This document shows, one piece after another, positions 1-5,902 of a stretch of DNA of 13,278 nucleotides. Origin of the DNA: Thermoplasmatales archaeon (lineage in GTDB: Archaea > Thermoplasmatota > JASEFT01 > JAUWIS01). Within the stretch, counting starts at the first letter, position 1. Each line of letters opens with the position of its first letter. The stretch is from the NCBI GenBank assembly GCA_030019485.1, contig JASEEW010000034.1:1-13278 (forward strand). Direction: 5' to 3'. The notes beneath the pieces were generated by a model. The model had not been told where the DNA came from. It saw only the letters and a list, made by a program, of their open reading frames with translations, and made no database searches. The position numbers and the translations under genes were made by a program.

Positions 1-2
1 AA

Positions 3-377
3 TCAAGCAGTCATGCAAGCATCTTTAGATAAGTTCGTATCAACATAAGAAGCCCAGCCATTTATGGCTGGGAGTACATCACACTTTTTGTTGTACTTGT
101 CTTTAATTGAGAGCCACTTTAATAATAAGGCAGCAGAATGTTTACAGTTAAAATCACATGGGCATGAGCAATCACAGATAATATCACCTTCAGCATCAAT
201 CGAAACAGAAACATTATAGTTTTGATTTCCGCTGACAATTCCGTTTATCGTAACAGAATTAATGGGTTCTATTGATCTTATACAACCTTCTTCAAAATAC
301 TCTTCTCCTCTTAGGAATATGATACTGTCAAATAAATTCTGCACATCCTCAATTTTTATATCTTTTATTGTTTTCAT
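3..377 (-). CDS. Small SWIM zinc-finger protein
   Basis: A complete 124-residue protein whose stop lies at the very edge of the window. Residues 68-80 carry the SWIM signature CxCx(n)CxH: C68, C70, C72, C74, then C78-K-H80. It is preceded by the RGEEYFEEG-type segment (23-31) and a short beta region usual in SWIM domains. SWIM domains are zinc-binding modules thought to bind DNA or protein, and many occur at the N-terminus of longer proteins. This copy has only about 40 residues after the motif and no helicase or other partner domain. The start is supported by AAGGAG on the minus strand about 9 bases upstream, inside the end of the preceding gene, so it is probably the last visible gene of an operon with the GTPase and the membrane protein. 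Its specific function is unknown. Confidence 0.8.
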   Translation of the reverse strand: MKTIKDIKIEDVQNLFDSIIFLRGEEYFEEGCIRSIEPINSVTINGIVSGNQNYNVSVSIDAEGDIICDCSCPCDFNCKHSAALLLKWLSIKDKYNKKCDVLPAINGWASYVDTNLSKDACMTA

Positions 378-381
378 TTCT

Positions 382-1446
382 TCAAACTCCTTGCCTTCCC
401 CAACATTTTCTTTTTCGGAGAATTGCTGACAGCAGTGAGATTATCAATACCGTAAACAGAACCACGAAAGGATTTACCTCAAATGATGGACAAACAGCTG
501 GTGGTAGAGATATCACAGTAATGGTTGCATTTGCCTGAATAGGTGTATCCCACTCTGGAACCATTACCTCAACAGTAATATTGTGTGCTCCTGTTTCCCC
601 CAAATAGCAAGGAGAAGTCAACACCCTTAATTCATCCCCTGCCTCTATTGAAACATATTCCTCGGAATAAAATCCCCCACCGTTATCAAAAAATCTAACT
701 GAAATATCAGAAACATTCACTGTGTCATTGTTGCAGACTGTTACAGTAATCATTATACTATAACCATACAAAGATGGAGAGGCAGAGGAAACAGGCTTTG
801 ATGTTGAGATATTAAGATTTGGTGTTTTTGGCACCGTTGCATTATTTATTATGAATCTATTGTAGGTTTTCTCAACTGTTTTATTTGTTATGGGCGCAGT
901 ATCAGAAAGAATAATGCTGCATACATTTTCACCACTGGCGTCATGCACCAAATTAAATACCAACCCCTCCATACCAATGCCGGGAACCCTCTCCCCTTTA
1001 CTATTGTAAATATTACCATTATTAACCCCTCTTATCACAAAAAAATCCCCAGTAGAAACTATACCGTCCAAGTCCTCATCATAAAAACTCACATTACTGA
1101 TAGGATTTCCATCCTCATCCTGAAATGTTAAATCAGCACCATAAATCTCATCAACAGCGTTTGTGCATAAACCACCGGAACCAGAGTAATCAGAATAATC
1201 CTCCACTATCATTTGATTGTCTGCAACTGAATACTTCATGGATCTCACACTTGCACCAAACTTCACAGACTCCATAACTATTACATAATCATCATCATAT
1301 CCTTCACAGGTTGCTGTGATTTCTGGCGGGGCTTTACTTGGGGGGATAAAAGCACACAACCAAAAATATACACCCACTCCTATCAGTAACACCAAGACAA
1401 AAAGTACTACACTTGCTATCAATATATCTTTACTTGATTTTTTCAT
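382..1446 (-). CDS. Membrane-anchored surface protein with pilin-like and CARDB-like domains
   Basis: A 354-residue protein with an N-terminal transmembrane helix (about 8-32) and a C-terminal hydrophobic helix (about 325-343) followed by RKRK, so the middle should face outside. Several N-x-S/T sequons (for example NVS, NKT, NAT, NIS, NIT) suit archaeal N-glycosylation. Residues about 40-185 resemble the body of the pilin at 5134-5583, including an EF-hand-like loop with D123, D125, D127, S131 and D134. Residues about 208-312 look like a CARDB/Ig-type beta-sandwich. The N-terminus lacks the SPVIG signature of true pilins, so a simple membrane anchor is more likely than a class III signal. The sequence PSFE before the last helix and basic tail recalls archaeosortase-type sorting tails, but I cannot assign a class. 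The start is 3 bases after the GTPase stop, implying co-transcription. The role is inferred to be cell-surface. Confidence 0.75.
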   Translation of the reverse strand: MKKSSKDILIASVVLFVLVLLIGVGVYFWLCAFIPPSKAPPEITATCEGYDDDYVIVMESVKFGASVRSMKYSVADNQMIVEDYSDYSGSGGLCTNAVDEIYGADLTFQDEDGNPISNVSFYDEDLDGIVSTGDFFVIRGVNNGNIYNSKGERVPGIGMEGLVFNLVHDASGENVCSIILSDTAPITNKTVEKTYNRFIINNATVPKTPNLNISTSKPVSSASPSLYGYSIMITVTVCNNDTVNVSDISVRFFDNGGGFYSEEYVSIEAGDELRVLTSPCYLGETGAHNITVEVMVPEWDTPIQANATITVISLPPAVCPSFEVNPFVVLFTVLIISLLSAILRKRKCWGRQGV

Positions 1447-1449
1447 CCT

Positions 1450-2637
1450 TCACACTTTCGCAACAATCTTTATAACATCTCCATCATTTAATACATGCTC
1501 TGCGCCAATTACCCTTTTTGTTTTTGCATCTATTGCCCTGATAAAGTTTTTACCAATATCGGTATGTATTTTGTATGCGAGTTCAAGTGCTGTTGAGCCC
1601 TTTTTCATCAGATATGCGTCTGGTAAAATGTTTCCATCCTTGTCTGTTAGTTTGTTTTCATCCTCAACAGGGTAAACAACAATAAGGTCCAATACCTTGA
1701 AAACTGCTGTTTCAATGCACGCCTGTATGCCTGTTCCGCCAAACTCTTTCATTTTTTCCCTGATGAATTCCAGCCCGTGAACTTGCTTCTCTGTGAGTTT
1801 TTCCCTATGCAGTATTTTGAAGTCATCAGAACCAGGGTCATAGTCTATAAGCCCTGATTTCGCAGCCCTTCTTAATGCAAGCTCTGATTCAGCAGAGGTT
1901 GGTATAACAGTGTAATCAAGCTTTTTCAGTTTCCCAAGGTTTTCCTTTGATGCTATGTCGCATTTGTTTGCAGCAATGATTATTGGCTTACCGATTTCTC
2001 TGATGCTGTTTGTGAGAGAAAACAGGTCTTCCTCGTTCCATTCTTTGAAGTTTTCAGGCAGTTTGCAGTCCCGCATTGCAAGTTTGACTTCATGCTCTGT
2101 GATTCCAAGCCCTGTCAGCCTGTCAGCCAGAAGAGTTTCAATTTTTGTCTTCTCACTATCTGCCTGTCTTGCAACCTTTTCCCAGCCTTTTGCAAGAATG
2201 CCTTTCATCCAGAATGTGAGCTCCTTCTCAAGAAATCTAACATCCTCAGCAGGGTCATGTGTTCCAACTTCGCATGGATTCCCCTCAAGGTCCGTACCGC
2301 CGGATGCATCAACAATGTGAATAAGGGCAGATGCCTGCCTCAAATCATCAAGAAACTTGTTACCCAGACCTTTGCCTTTATGCGCATCAGGAACAAGACC
2401 TGCTACATCAATTGCCTCAACAGGAACATACCTTGTGCCTTTTACACATTTAGCATTTTTTGGGCTGCATTTCACATTAAAATCAGGATGAGGGCATTTT
2501 GCCCTGACATATGCCACACCCCTGTTAGGGTTAATTGTTGTAAAAGGATAGGCGGCTATCTCAGCCTTTGCAAGCGTTGCAGCAGAAAAAAATGTGGATT
2601 TCCCAACATTTGGCTTTCCGACTATGCCTAGCTCCAT
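1450..2637 (-). CDS. Ygr210/YchF-type Obg-family GTPase with TGS domain
   Basis: A 395-residue translation-associated P-loop GTPase. Walker A GKPNVGKST is at 7-15, DVAG (G3) at 77-80 followed by the glycine-rich KGKGLGN segment, NKCD (G4) at 224-227 and TSAES (G5) near 248. The C-terminal TGS domain covers about 318-395. The family binds ribosomes or ribosome-associated factors in the cytoplasm. Bacterial YchF and human OLA1 have NxxE in place of NKxD and prefer ATP. This protein keeps canonical NKCD, which with the Cys-containing insert (C48, C57, C64) points to the archaeal/fungal Ygr210 branch and predicts GTP use. Automatic pipelines often name such proteins redox-regulated ATPase YchF. 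The length is normal and complete. A TATA-like box lies 20-40 bases upstream, and two small genes follow closely. Confidence 0.93.
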   Translation of the reverse strand: MELGIVGKPNVGKSTFFSAATLAKAEIAAYPFTTINPNRGVAYVRAKCPHPDFNVKCSPKNAKCVKGTRYVPVEAIDVAGLVPDAHKGKGLGNKFLDDLRQASALIHIVDASGGTDLEGNPCEVGTHDPAEDVRFLEKELTFWMKGILAKGWEKVARQADSEKTKIETLLADRLTGLGITEHEVKLAMRDCKLPENFKEWNEEDLFSLTNSIREIGKPIIIAANKCDIASKENLGKLKKLDYTVIPTSAESELALRRAAKSGLIDYDPGSDDFKILHREKLTEKQVHGLEFIREKMKEFGGTGIQACIETAVFKVLDLIVVYPVEDENKLTDKDGNILPDAYLMKKGSTALELAYKIHTDIGKNFIRAIDAKTKRVIGAEHVLNDGDVIKIVAKV

Positions 2638-2655
2638 AGATGTTGTATTGGTTTT

Positions 2656-2680
2656 GTATTAAAAAATGTTTCCTTTAAAG
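2656..2680 (-). promoter_or_regulatory. Candidate TATA region for the GTPase gene
   Basis: Read on the minus strand there are two A/T boxes: CTTTAAAGG (2680-2672) and TTTTTTAATAC (2666-2656). The nearer one would start transcription within a few bases of the ATG at 2637; the farther one would give a leader of about 13 bases. No convincing Shine-Dalgarno precedes the ATG. Which box is used cannot be decided from sequence. Confidence 0.45.
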
Positions 2681-2713
2681 CCTGTTGGAAAAAGACATAA
2701 CAACATTTCAGAA

Positions 2714-3448
2714 TCACCCATACATCTGGGGTGTAAGTTCTGGTTCTGCAGCAGGCTTTGATTTCTCCCTCAGTACTCTCAGATAGTTTTCTATTCTTCC
2801 AGCCTCCTTATACAATGGCTCTACATCTATTTTTATTGATGGAATAAGTTTATCAATCACCTCAATGATTTTTGCTGCTGCCCTCGCATCAGGCATACCC
2901 GGCTTCACCTCAGCCAGCAATGAAATTACATCAAAGTTCGTCCTTCTTCCCTCATTCAGCAGCACACCTGCAACACCAGTTATTATACCTGTTTCAAGCT
3001 GGGTTATATGATATTTTTTCATATCAGCCCTCGCCCTGTCACTGCTTCCAACACCGTAAACCTCCAGCTCCTCTGTTTCAGGTTTTTCTGTTGAAATACC
3101 CTCAGGTATAATAATCCTTCTGCATTTGTGTTTTATGGACCAGTCAAGAACTATTTTTGCAAGCGCTCTTGCGAGAAATGGCGGTGGAGTAAACTCAGAC
3201 AAAAATACCACAACCTTTGTTTCTTCATCTGCATATATCCTCGCTGGAAACTTTGGCTTGTTTGCATAAACCATTGAAACTGATGGAAACTCGGGTGAAT
3301 CCAAAGCACTTATCTGGTCCAGCTTGAGCTTACCAATAAGATAGTTTGCTGCAATCGTGCTCACCAGCCCGACTGTCGGAAAACCATCCACAACAGTGGC
3401 ACCCTCCACATCCATATCCTTGAACTTGTGTATTGTAATCTCAACCAT
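2714..3448 (-). CDS. PAC2-family proteasome assembly chaperone homologue
   Basis: A 244-residue protein matching the PAC2 family. Features seen are the N-terminal GFPTVGLVSTIAANYLI segment, the DSPEFPSVSMVY region, an FLSEF-PPP stretch, the RRIIIPEGI strand and a GVAGVLLNEG motif in the second half. PAC2 proteins adopt a purine-nucleoside-phosphorylase-like fold. Eukaryotic PAC2 chaperones 20S proteasome alpha-ring assembly, and archaeal homologues such as PbaA/PbaB are related, but the role of this copy is inferred only. The start ATG at 3448 is supported by a TATA box ending 23 bases upstream, as expected for a leaderless transcript. It lies on the same strand as the GTPase, 76 bases upstream of it, and both appear to have their own promoters. 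The C-terminal 30 residues are probably a flexible tail. Confidence 0.88.
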   Translation of the reverse strand: MVEITIHKFKDMDVEGATVVDGFPTVGLVSTIAANYLIGKLKLDQISALDSPEFPSVSMVYANKPKFPARIYADEETKVVVFLSEFTPPPFLARALAKIVLDWSIKHKCRRIIIPEGISTEKPETEELEVYGVGSSDRARADMKKYHITQLETGIITGVAGVLLNEGRRTNFDVISLLAEVKPGMPDARAAAKIIEVIDKLIPSIKIDVEPLYKEAGRIENYLRVLREKSKPAAEPELTPQMYG

Positions 3449-3470
3449 GTTCCCTAATCTCCTTATCTGT

Positions 3471-3478
3471 ATTTAAAG
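3471..3478 (-). promoter_or_regulatory. TATA box of the PAC2-family gene (leaderless)
   Basis: The minus-strand sequence CTTTAAAT begins 30 bases before the ATG at 3448. Archaeal transcription normally starts about 25 bases downstream of the box centre, which places the start at or within a base or two of the ATG. There is no room for a Shine-Dalgarno. Confidence 0.6.
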
Positions 3479-3493
3479 GTATAGAAAATAATG
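3479..3493 (+). promoter_or_regulatory. Weak candidate TATA box for the pyrimidine reductase gene
   Basis: The A/T-rich stretch TATAGAAAATAAT lies 27-41 bases before the ATG at 3520, in the 71-base divergent gap shared with the PAC2-family gene. It is not a strong consensus box. It is reported only because nothing better exists in this gap on the plus strand. Confidence 0.3.
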
Positions 3494-3519
3494 TCTTATC
3501 TGAAACATATACTGGTTTG

Positions 3520-4152
3520 ATGAGAGTTATCATTAACTGCGCAATGTCTGCAGATGGAAAGATTGCGCTACCCTCAAGGGTTCAGATAAAAATATCAAAC
3601 GAGGATGACATGAAAAGGGTTCATCTGCTGAGGAATGAATGTGATGCTGTTCTTGTTGGGATAAATACAATACTTTCCGACAATCCTAAACTCACGGTTA
3701 AGGAAAAATATGTTAAAAACCCAAAAAATCCTCTCAGGGTTGTTGTTGACTCAAAATGCAGAACACCGGGAAACGCAAACGTTCTTGATAGGAGTGCAGA
3801 AACACTCGTCGTGGTCGCTGAAGGTTTTTCAAAGCAGATGGGTGATGCTGAGGTAGTTGAATGCGGGAAAGGCAGGATTGATTTAAAAAAACTTTTGAAG
3901 ATTCTGGAGAAAAAAGGGGTTAAAAAACTGCTTGTTGAGGGCGGCAGCACAGTTATCTGGTCATTTCTTAATGAGAAACTGGCTGATGAGCTGATGGTGT
4001 TTGTTGGTCCTGCTGTTATTGGTGGAAAAGGGTCGCTAACACTTGCAGGCGGTGAGGGTGCGAAATGTTTTGAGGAAATCATTCCATTGAAATTAATTGA
4101 TGTTAAAAGAATAGGTGACGGCGTTTTGCTGCATTACAGAGTGGTGAAATGA
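3520..4152 (+). CDS. arfC: 2,5-diamino-6-(ribosylamino)-4(3H)-pyrimidinone 5'-phosphate reductase
   Basis: A 210-residue RibD C-terminal-type reductase. In archaea this family reduces the ribosyl side chain of the diaminopyrimidinone 5'-phosphate to the ribityl form with NAD(P)H, an early step to riboflavin and to the F420 deazaflavin. Visible family motifs are the N-terminal MSADGKIAL (9-17), the GINTILSDNPKLTV substrate/cofactor loop (47-60), VVVDS with the arginine before it, LLVEGGSTVIWSFL (about 138-151) and GPAVIGGKG near residue 165. There is no fused deaminase domain, as is normal for the archaeal stand-alone enzyme. I use the ATG at 3520 rather than the TTG one codon upstream. The Mut7-C gene follows after 79 bases containing an inverted repeat. 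The family assignment is strong; the gene symbol is by analogy. Confidence 0.9.
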   Translation: MRVIINCAMSADGKIALPSRVQIKISNEDDMKRVHLLRNECDAVLVGINTILSDNPKLTVKEKYVKNPKNPLRVVVDSKCRTPGNANVLDRSAETLVVVAEGFSKQMGDAEVVECGKGRIDLKKLLKILEKKGVKKLLVEGGSTVIWSFLNEKLADELMVFVGPAVIGGKGSLTLAGGEGAKCFEEIIPLKLIDVKRIGDGVLLHYRVVK

Positions 4153-4153
4153 G

Positions 4154-4211
4154 AGTAGTTAGGGGAAAAGAAGGAAGTCATTCCCTAGTCCCTAACTACT
4201 ATCCCCTAACT
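4154..4211. repeat. Intergenic inverted repeat with CCCTAAC units
   Basis: AGTAGTTAGGG (4154-4164) is the exact reverse complement of CCCTAACTACT (4190-4200), giving an 11-bp stem with a 25-base loop. The loop contains a small second hairpin (GGAA/TTCC around 4173-4184). A third related unit, CCCCTAACT at 4203-4211, could instead pair with AGTTAGGGG at 4157-4165. It begins right after the reductase stop and ends 20 bases before the next start. It may act as an RNA stem between the two cistrons or be a dispersed intergenic repeat. It lacks a following T-run, so a classical terminator is not supported. Confidence 0.7.
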
Positions 4212-4231
4212 CCTTGCACTGGGGTGGTAAA

Positions 4232-4669
4232 ATGAAGTTTGTTGCTGATACAATGCTTGGGCGTCTTGCAAGATGGCTGCGCCTCCTAGGTTTTGATGTG
4301 CTTTACCCTGAGACAGCTGATGATAAGGAGCTGCTGAGGTTTGCGGATGAAAGGATTATTCTTACAAGGGACAAAGAACTTGGGAAAAAGGAAAACGTTC
4401 TCCTGATTAAAAGTGTGAGGATTGATGAGCAGCTGAGGCAGGTGGTAGATGAATTGAATTTAAACATAAGCAGTCCTCTTTCAAGATGCTCGGTTTGCAA
4501 CCAGATTCTGGTTGAGGAAGATAAAAAATCTGTAAGAAATCTTGTGCCCGAAAGAATTTACACTAACCATGACACCTTTTGGGGATGCCCGGGTTGTAAC
4601 AGAATCTACTGGAAGGGAAGTCATTATGATAAGATTATAGGCATCATTTCGCAGTTTAAAAACAAATGA
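4232..4669 (+). CDS. Mut7-C family PIN-like RNase domain protein with zinc ribbon
   Basis: A 145-residue protein of the Mut7-C type. The N-terminal PIN-like fold opens with KFVADTMLGRLARWLRLLGFD (split at residues 2-22) and carries acidic residues D6, D30, D31 and D47 (LTRDKEL), consistent with a metal-dependent nuclease site. The C-terminal zinc ribbon has C86-x2-C89 and C119-x2-C122. The family is named after the C-terminal domain of Mut-7; its members are predicted to cut RNA, but substrates of the archaeal stand-alone form are not established. I chose the ATG at 4232, preceded by GGGGTGG, over the upstream TTG at 4214 because the conserved block begins at this Met. It is in the same direction as the reductase and could be co-transcribed with it. 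Confidence 0.87.
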   Translation: MKFVADTMLGRLARWLRLLGFDVLYPETADDKELLRFADERIILTRDKELGKKENVLLIKSVRIDEQLRQVVDELNLNISSPLSRCSVCNQILVEEDKKSVRNLVPERIYTNHDTFWGCPGCNRIYWKGSHYDKIIGIISQFKNK

Positions 4670-4674
4670 CAAAA

Positions 4675-4682
4675 CTTTTATA
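4675..4682 (+). promoter_or_regulatory. TATA box of the pilin cassette (leaderless)
   Basis: CTTTTATA begins 31 bases before the ATG at 4706 and immediately follows the Mut7-C stop codon. The spacing predicts a transcription start at or next to the ATG. No Shine-Dalgarno is present, so the first pilin-cassette gene is likely translated from a leaderless mRNA. Confidence 0.6.
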
Positions 4683-4705
4683 CTGAGAAACCATTAAAAA
4701 CATTG

Positions 4706-5137
4706 ATGAAGGACAATGAAGGACAGCTGCTTCTGCTTGCAGTAGTATTTCTTGCAGTAACACTAATAGTAATTGCGTCTGCTGCAACCGTGTTTTTGAA
4801 TGTGAAGCAAAACCAGATAAATGGCTCACTTGCAGTTGAATATGGTAATGTAAAGGAAAAGTTTGGGATTGCGTTGAACGAGAGCGCAAACAAAACATAC
4901 AAAGATAAATACAGTTATAATCCAAGTTATAATATTACTGCTATTAATGATGGTTTCAATAAAACAAGGGATGCCTTTGGAATATTACTATCCTACAGAG
5001 GCATCAACTTTGAGGCTGTATTAGATAGAAACAGTGTCACAAATGTTGGGCAAAAATATAATGTTCCTGTTAACATTACAATGATGAGGGAGGGGGAACA
5101 TATAAGTGAAAGTGTCAACTACACGGTGGTGTTATGA
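4706..5137 (+). CDS. Type IV pilin-like (minor pilin) protein, first gene of pilin pair
   Basis: A 143-residue protein with a short charged N-terminus (MKDNEG) directly followed by a hydrophobic helix (about 7-30, QLLLLAVVFLAVTLIVIASA). This is the layout of archaeal class III (prepilin) signals, with cleavage plausible after G6 and Q at +1, much like haloarchaeal RGQ-type minor pilin families. The rest is a short extracellular domain with several N-x-S/T sequons (NGS, NES, NKT, NIT, NYT). I chose ATG 4706 over the TTG one codon upstream because of the TATA box spacing. Its stop overlaps the start of the next pilin by ATGA, so the two are translationally coupled and probably act in one surface filament or secretion complex. 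No prepilin peptidase or assembly ATPase is in the window. The family assignment rests on layout, not on a diagnostic motif. Confidence 0.7.
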   Translation: MKDNEGQLLLLAVVFLAVTLIVIASAATVFLNVKQNQINGSLAVEYGNVKEKFGIALNESANKTYKDKYSYNPSYNITAINDGFNKTRDAFGILLSYRGINFEAVLDRNSVTNVGQKYNVPVNITMMREGEHISESVNYTVVL

Positions 5138-5583
5138 AAACAATGAAAAAGGATGCTGTGTCCCCTGTGATAGGCGTCATACTCATGCTCACTATCACGG
5201 TTATTTTAGCAGCCGTGTTTTATTTATGGGTCATTGGTTTTATTGGCGGTGGTGTGAAGGAAACGCCAACAGTGAAATTGATACAGGCAAAAAGTGGTAA
5301 CCAGTATAACATTACTGTTACGCAGGTTTCAAGAATCTGCTCTGTTGATGATGTAAATTTTTTTGTTTTGAACAAAGAAGGGGAGGCGGTAAGAAGTGGC
5401 TACGTCAGTGACATTTATGGCTATGCAGAGGGGAACGTGAGCTTCATGGACGTGAATAAGGACGAAAAACTTTCAGTGAATGATTACTTTATAATAAAAG
5501 GTGAATACGCAACATCTGAATATACATTCAGGTTAACCTATTCTTTAACAGGCAACATAATGGGCGAAATCAAACTATCTTAA
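5134..5583 (+). CDS. Archaeal type IV pilin (Pilin_N domain)
   Basis: A 149-residue protein with the hallmark archaeal pilin N-terminus: KKDAVSPVIGVILMLTITV (5-23), then a hydrophobic helix to about residue 37 ending in GGG. The prepilin peptidase should cut after A8, leaving VSPVIG to form the filament core. The globular part (about 45-149) holds an EF-hand-like loop, D106-x-N108-x-D110-x-K112-x-S114-x2-D117, in the context NVSFMD...DYFIIKG, which may bind calcium. A close counterpart occurs in the surface protein at 382-1446. The start at 5134 overlaps the previous stop by ATGA and follows GGTGGTG; a second in-frame ATG (5143) would still keep the signal. The assignment to the pilin N-terminal domain family (formerly DUF1628) is firm; whether it is a major or minor subunit is unknown. 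Confidence 0.88.
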   Translation: MKTMKKDAVSPVIGVILMLTITVILAAVFYLWVIGFIGGGVKETPTVKLIQAKSGNQYNITVTQVSRICSVDDVNFFVLNKEGEAVRSGYVSDIYGYAEGNVSFMDVNKDEKLSVNDYFIIKGEYATSEYTFRLTYSLTGNIMGEIKLS

Positions 5584-5606
5584 TATTTTTTCTTTTTAAT
5601 TTTTTT
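5584..5606 (+). terminator. T-rich terminator after the pilin pair
   Basis: Right after the pilin stop the plus strand reads T6, C, T5, AA, T7 with almost no other base. Runs of T are the usual archaeal intrinsic terminator and do not need a hairpin. The tract overlaps the last codon region of the convergent gene. Confidence 0.6.
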
Positions 5607-5856
5607 AAGGATATTTACATCTATCAAGTCCTCGGCTCTGTGGGTTGTTGCCAGCATTGGCTTTCATAAGTGTTTCAATTAAATCAATCAATTTGTGCAT
5701 TCTTTCCTCATGGGTCAATTTTAGGTTTTCTTCAACCTGTAGTTCCTGCTTTGTTTTTTTGATGGTCTTACCACATTTTGAGCATCTGTAGATTAATACC
5801 AGTTCCTTTCCTGTTTTTTTCTCTCTTTCAAATATCAGCTTATGCCTGTGCTTCAT
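5605..5856 (-). CDS. Small CxxC protein of unknown function
   Basis: An 83-residue, strongly charged protein that I do not recognise. A short beta-like N-terminus (KHRHKLIFEREKKTGKELVLIY) leads into C25-SK-C28-G, half of a zinc-ribbon knuckle, followed by a Lys-rich, probably helical stretch with KLTHEERMHKLIDLIETLMK (47-66). Other possible metal ligands are H3, H5, H49, H54 and C80. With only one CxxC, a full zinc ribbon would need histidines or dimerisation. The start is supported by a TATA-like box 22-29 bases upstream. It is convergent with the pilin pair and on the same strand as, but downstream of, the beta-helix surface protein, from which it has its own promoter. The gene is likely real because of the promoter and the compositional match to neighbours. 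Confidence 0.65.
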   Translation of the reverse strand: MKHRHKLIFEREKKTGKELVLIYRCSKCGKTIKKTKQELQVEENLKLTHEERMHKLIDLIETLMKANAGNNPQSRGLDRCKYP

Positions 5857-5877
5857 AATCTGTAATCATTGTAATGC

Positions 5878-5885
5878 ATTTAAAA
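5878..5885 (-). promoter_or_regulatory. TATA box of the 83-residue CxxC protein
   Basis: Minus-strand TTTTAAAT begins 29 bases before the ATG at 5856, matching the leaderless spacing seen at other first genes in the window. It lies 18 bases beyond the stop of the beta-helix protein gene. Confidence 0.55.
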
Positions 5886-5902
5886 TGGTTTCGATAAAAA
5901 TT

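Noticed and set aside
3..377. The SWIM protein as a fragment of a larger helicase-type gene cut by the window edge
   Set aside because: An in-frame stop is inside the window at 3-5, so the ORF is complete as given. Whether the stop is an ancient truncation cannot be told here.
2092..2631. A 179-codon plus-strand open frame opposite the GTPase
   Set aside because: It is antisense to a gene with complete family motifs, has Cys-rich, low-plausibility composition, and has no promoter or ribosome-binding site.
3621..4082. A 153-codon minus-strand open frame opposite the pyrimidine reductase
   Set aside because: Its Ser/Pro/Phe-rich translation is the usual shadow of a coding strand; the plus-strand frame has all reductase motifs.
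4154..4211. Possible CRISPR or telomere-like array from repeated CCCTAAC units
   Set aside because: There are only three imperfect units, one inverted, with no regular spacers and no cas genes.
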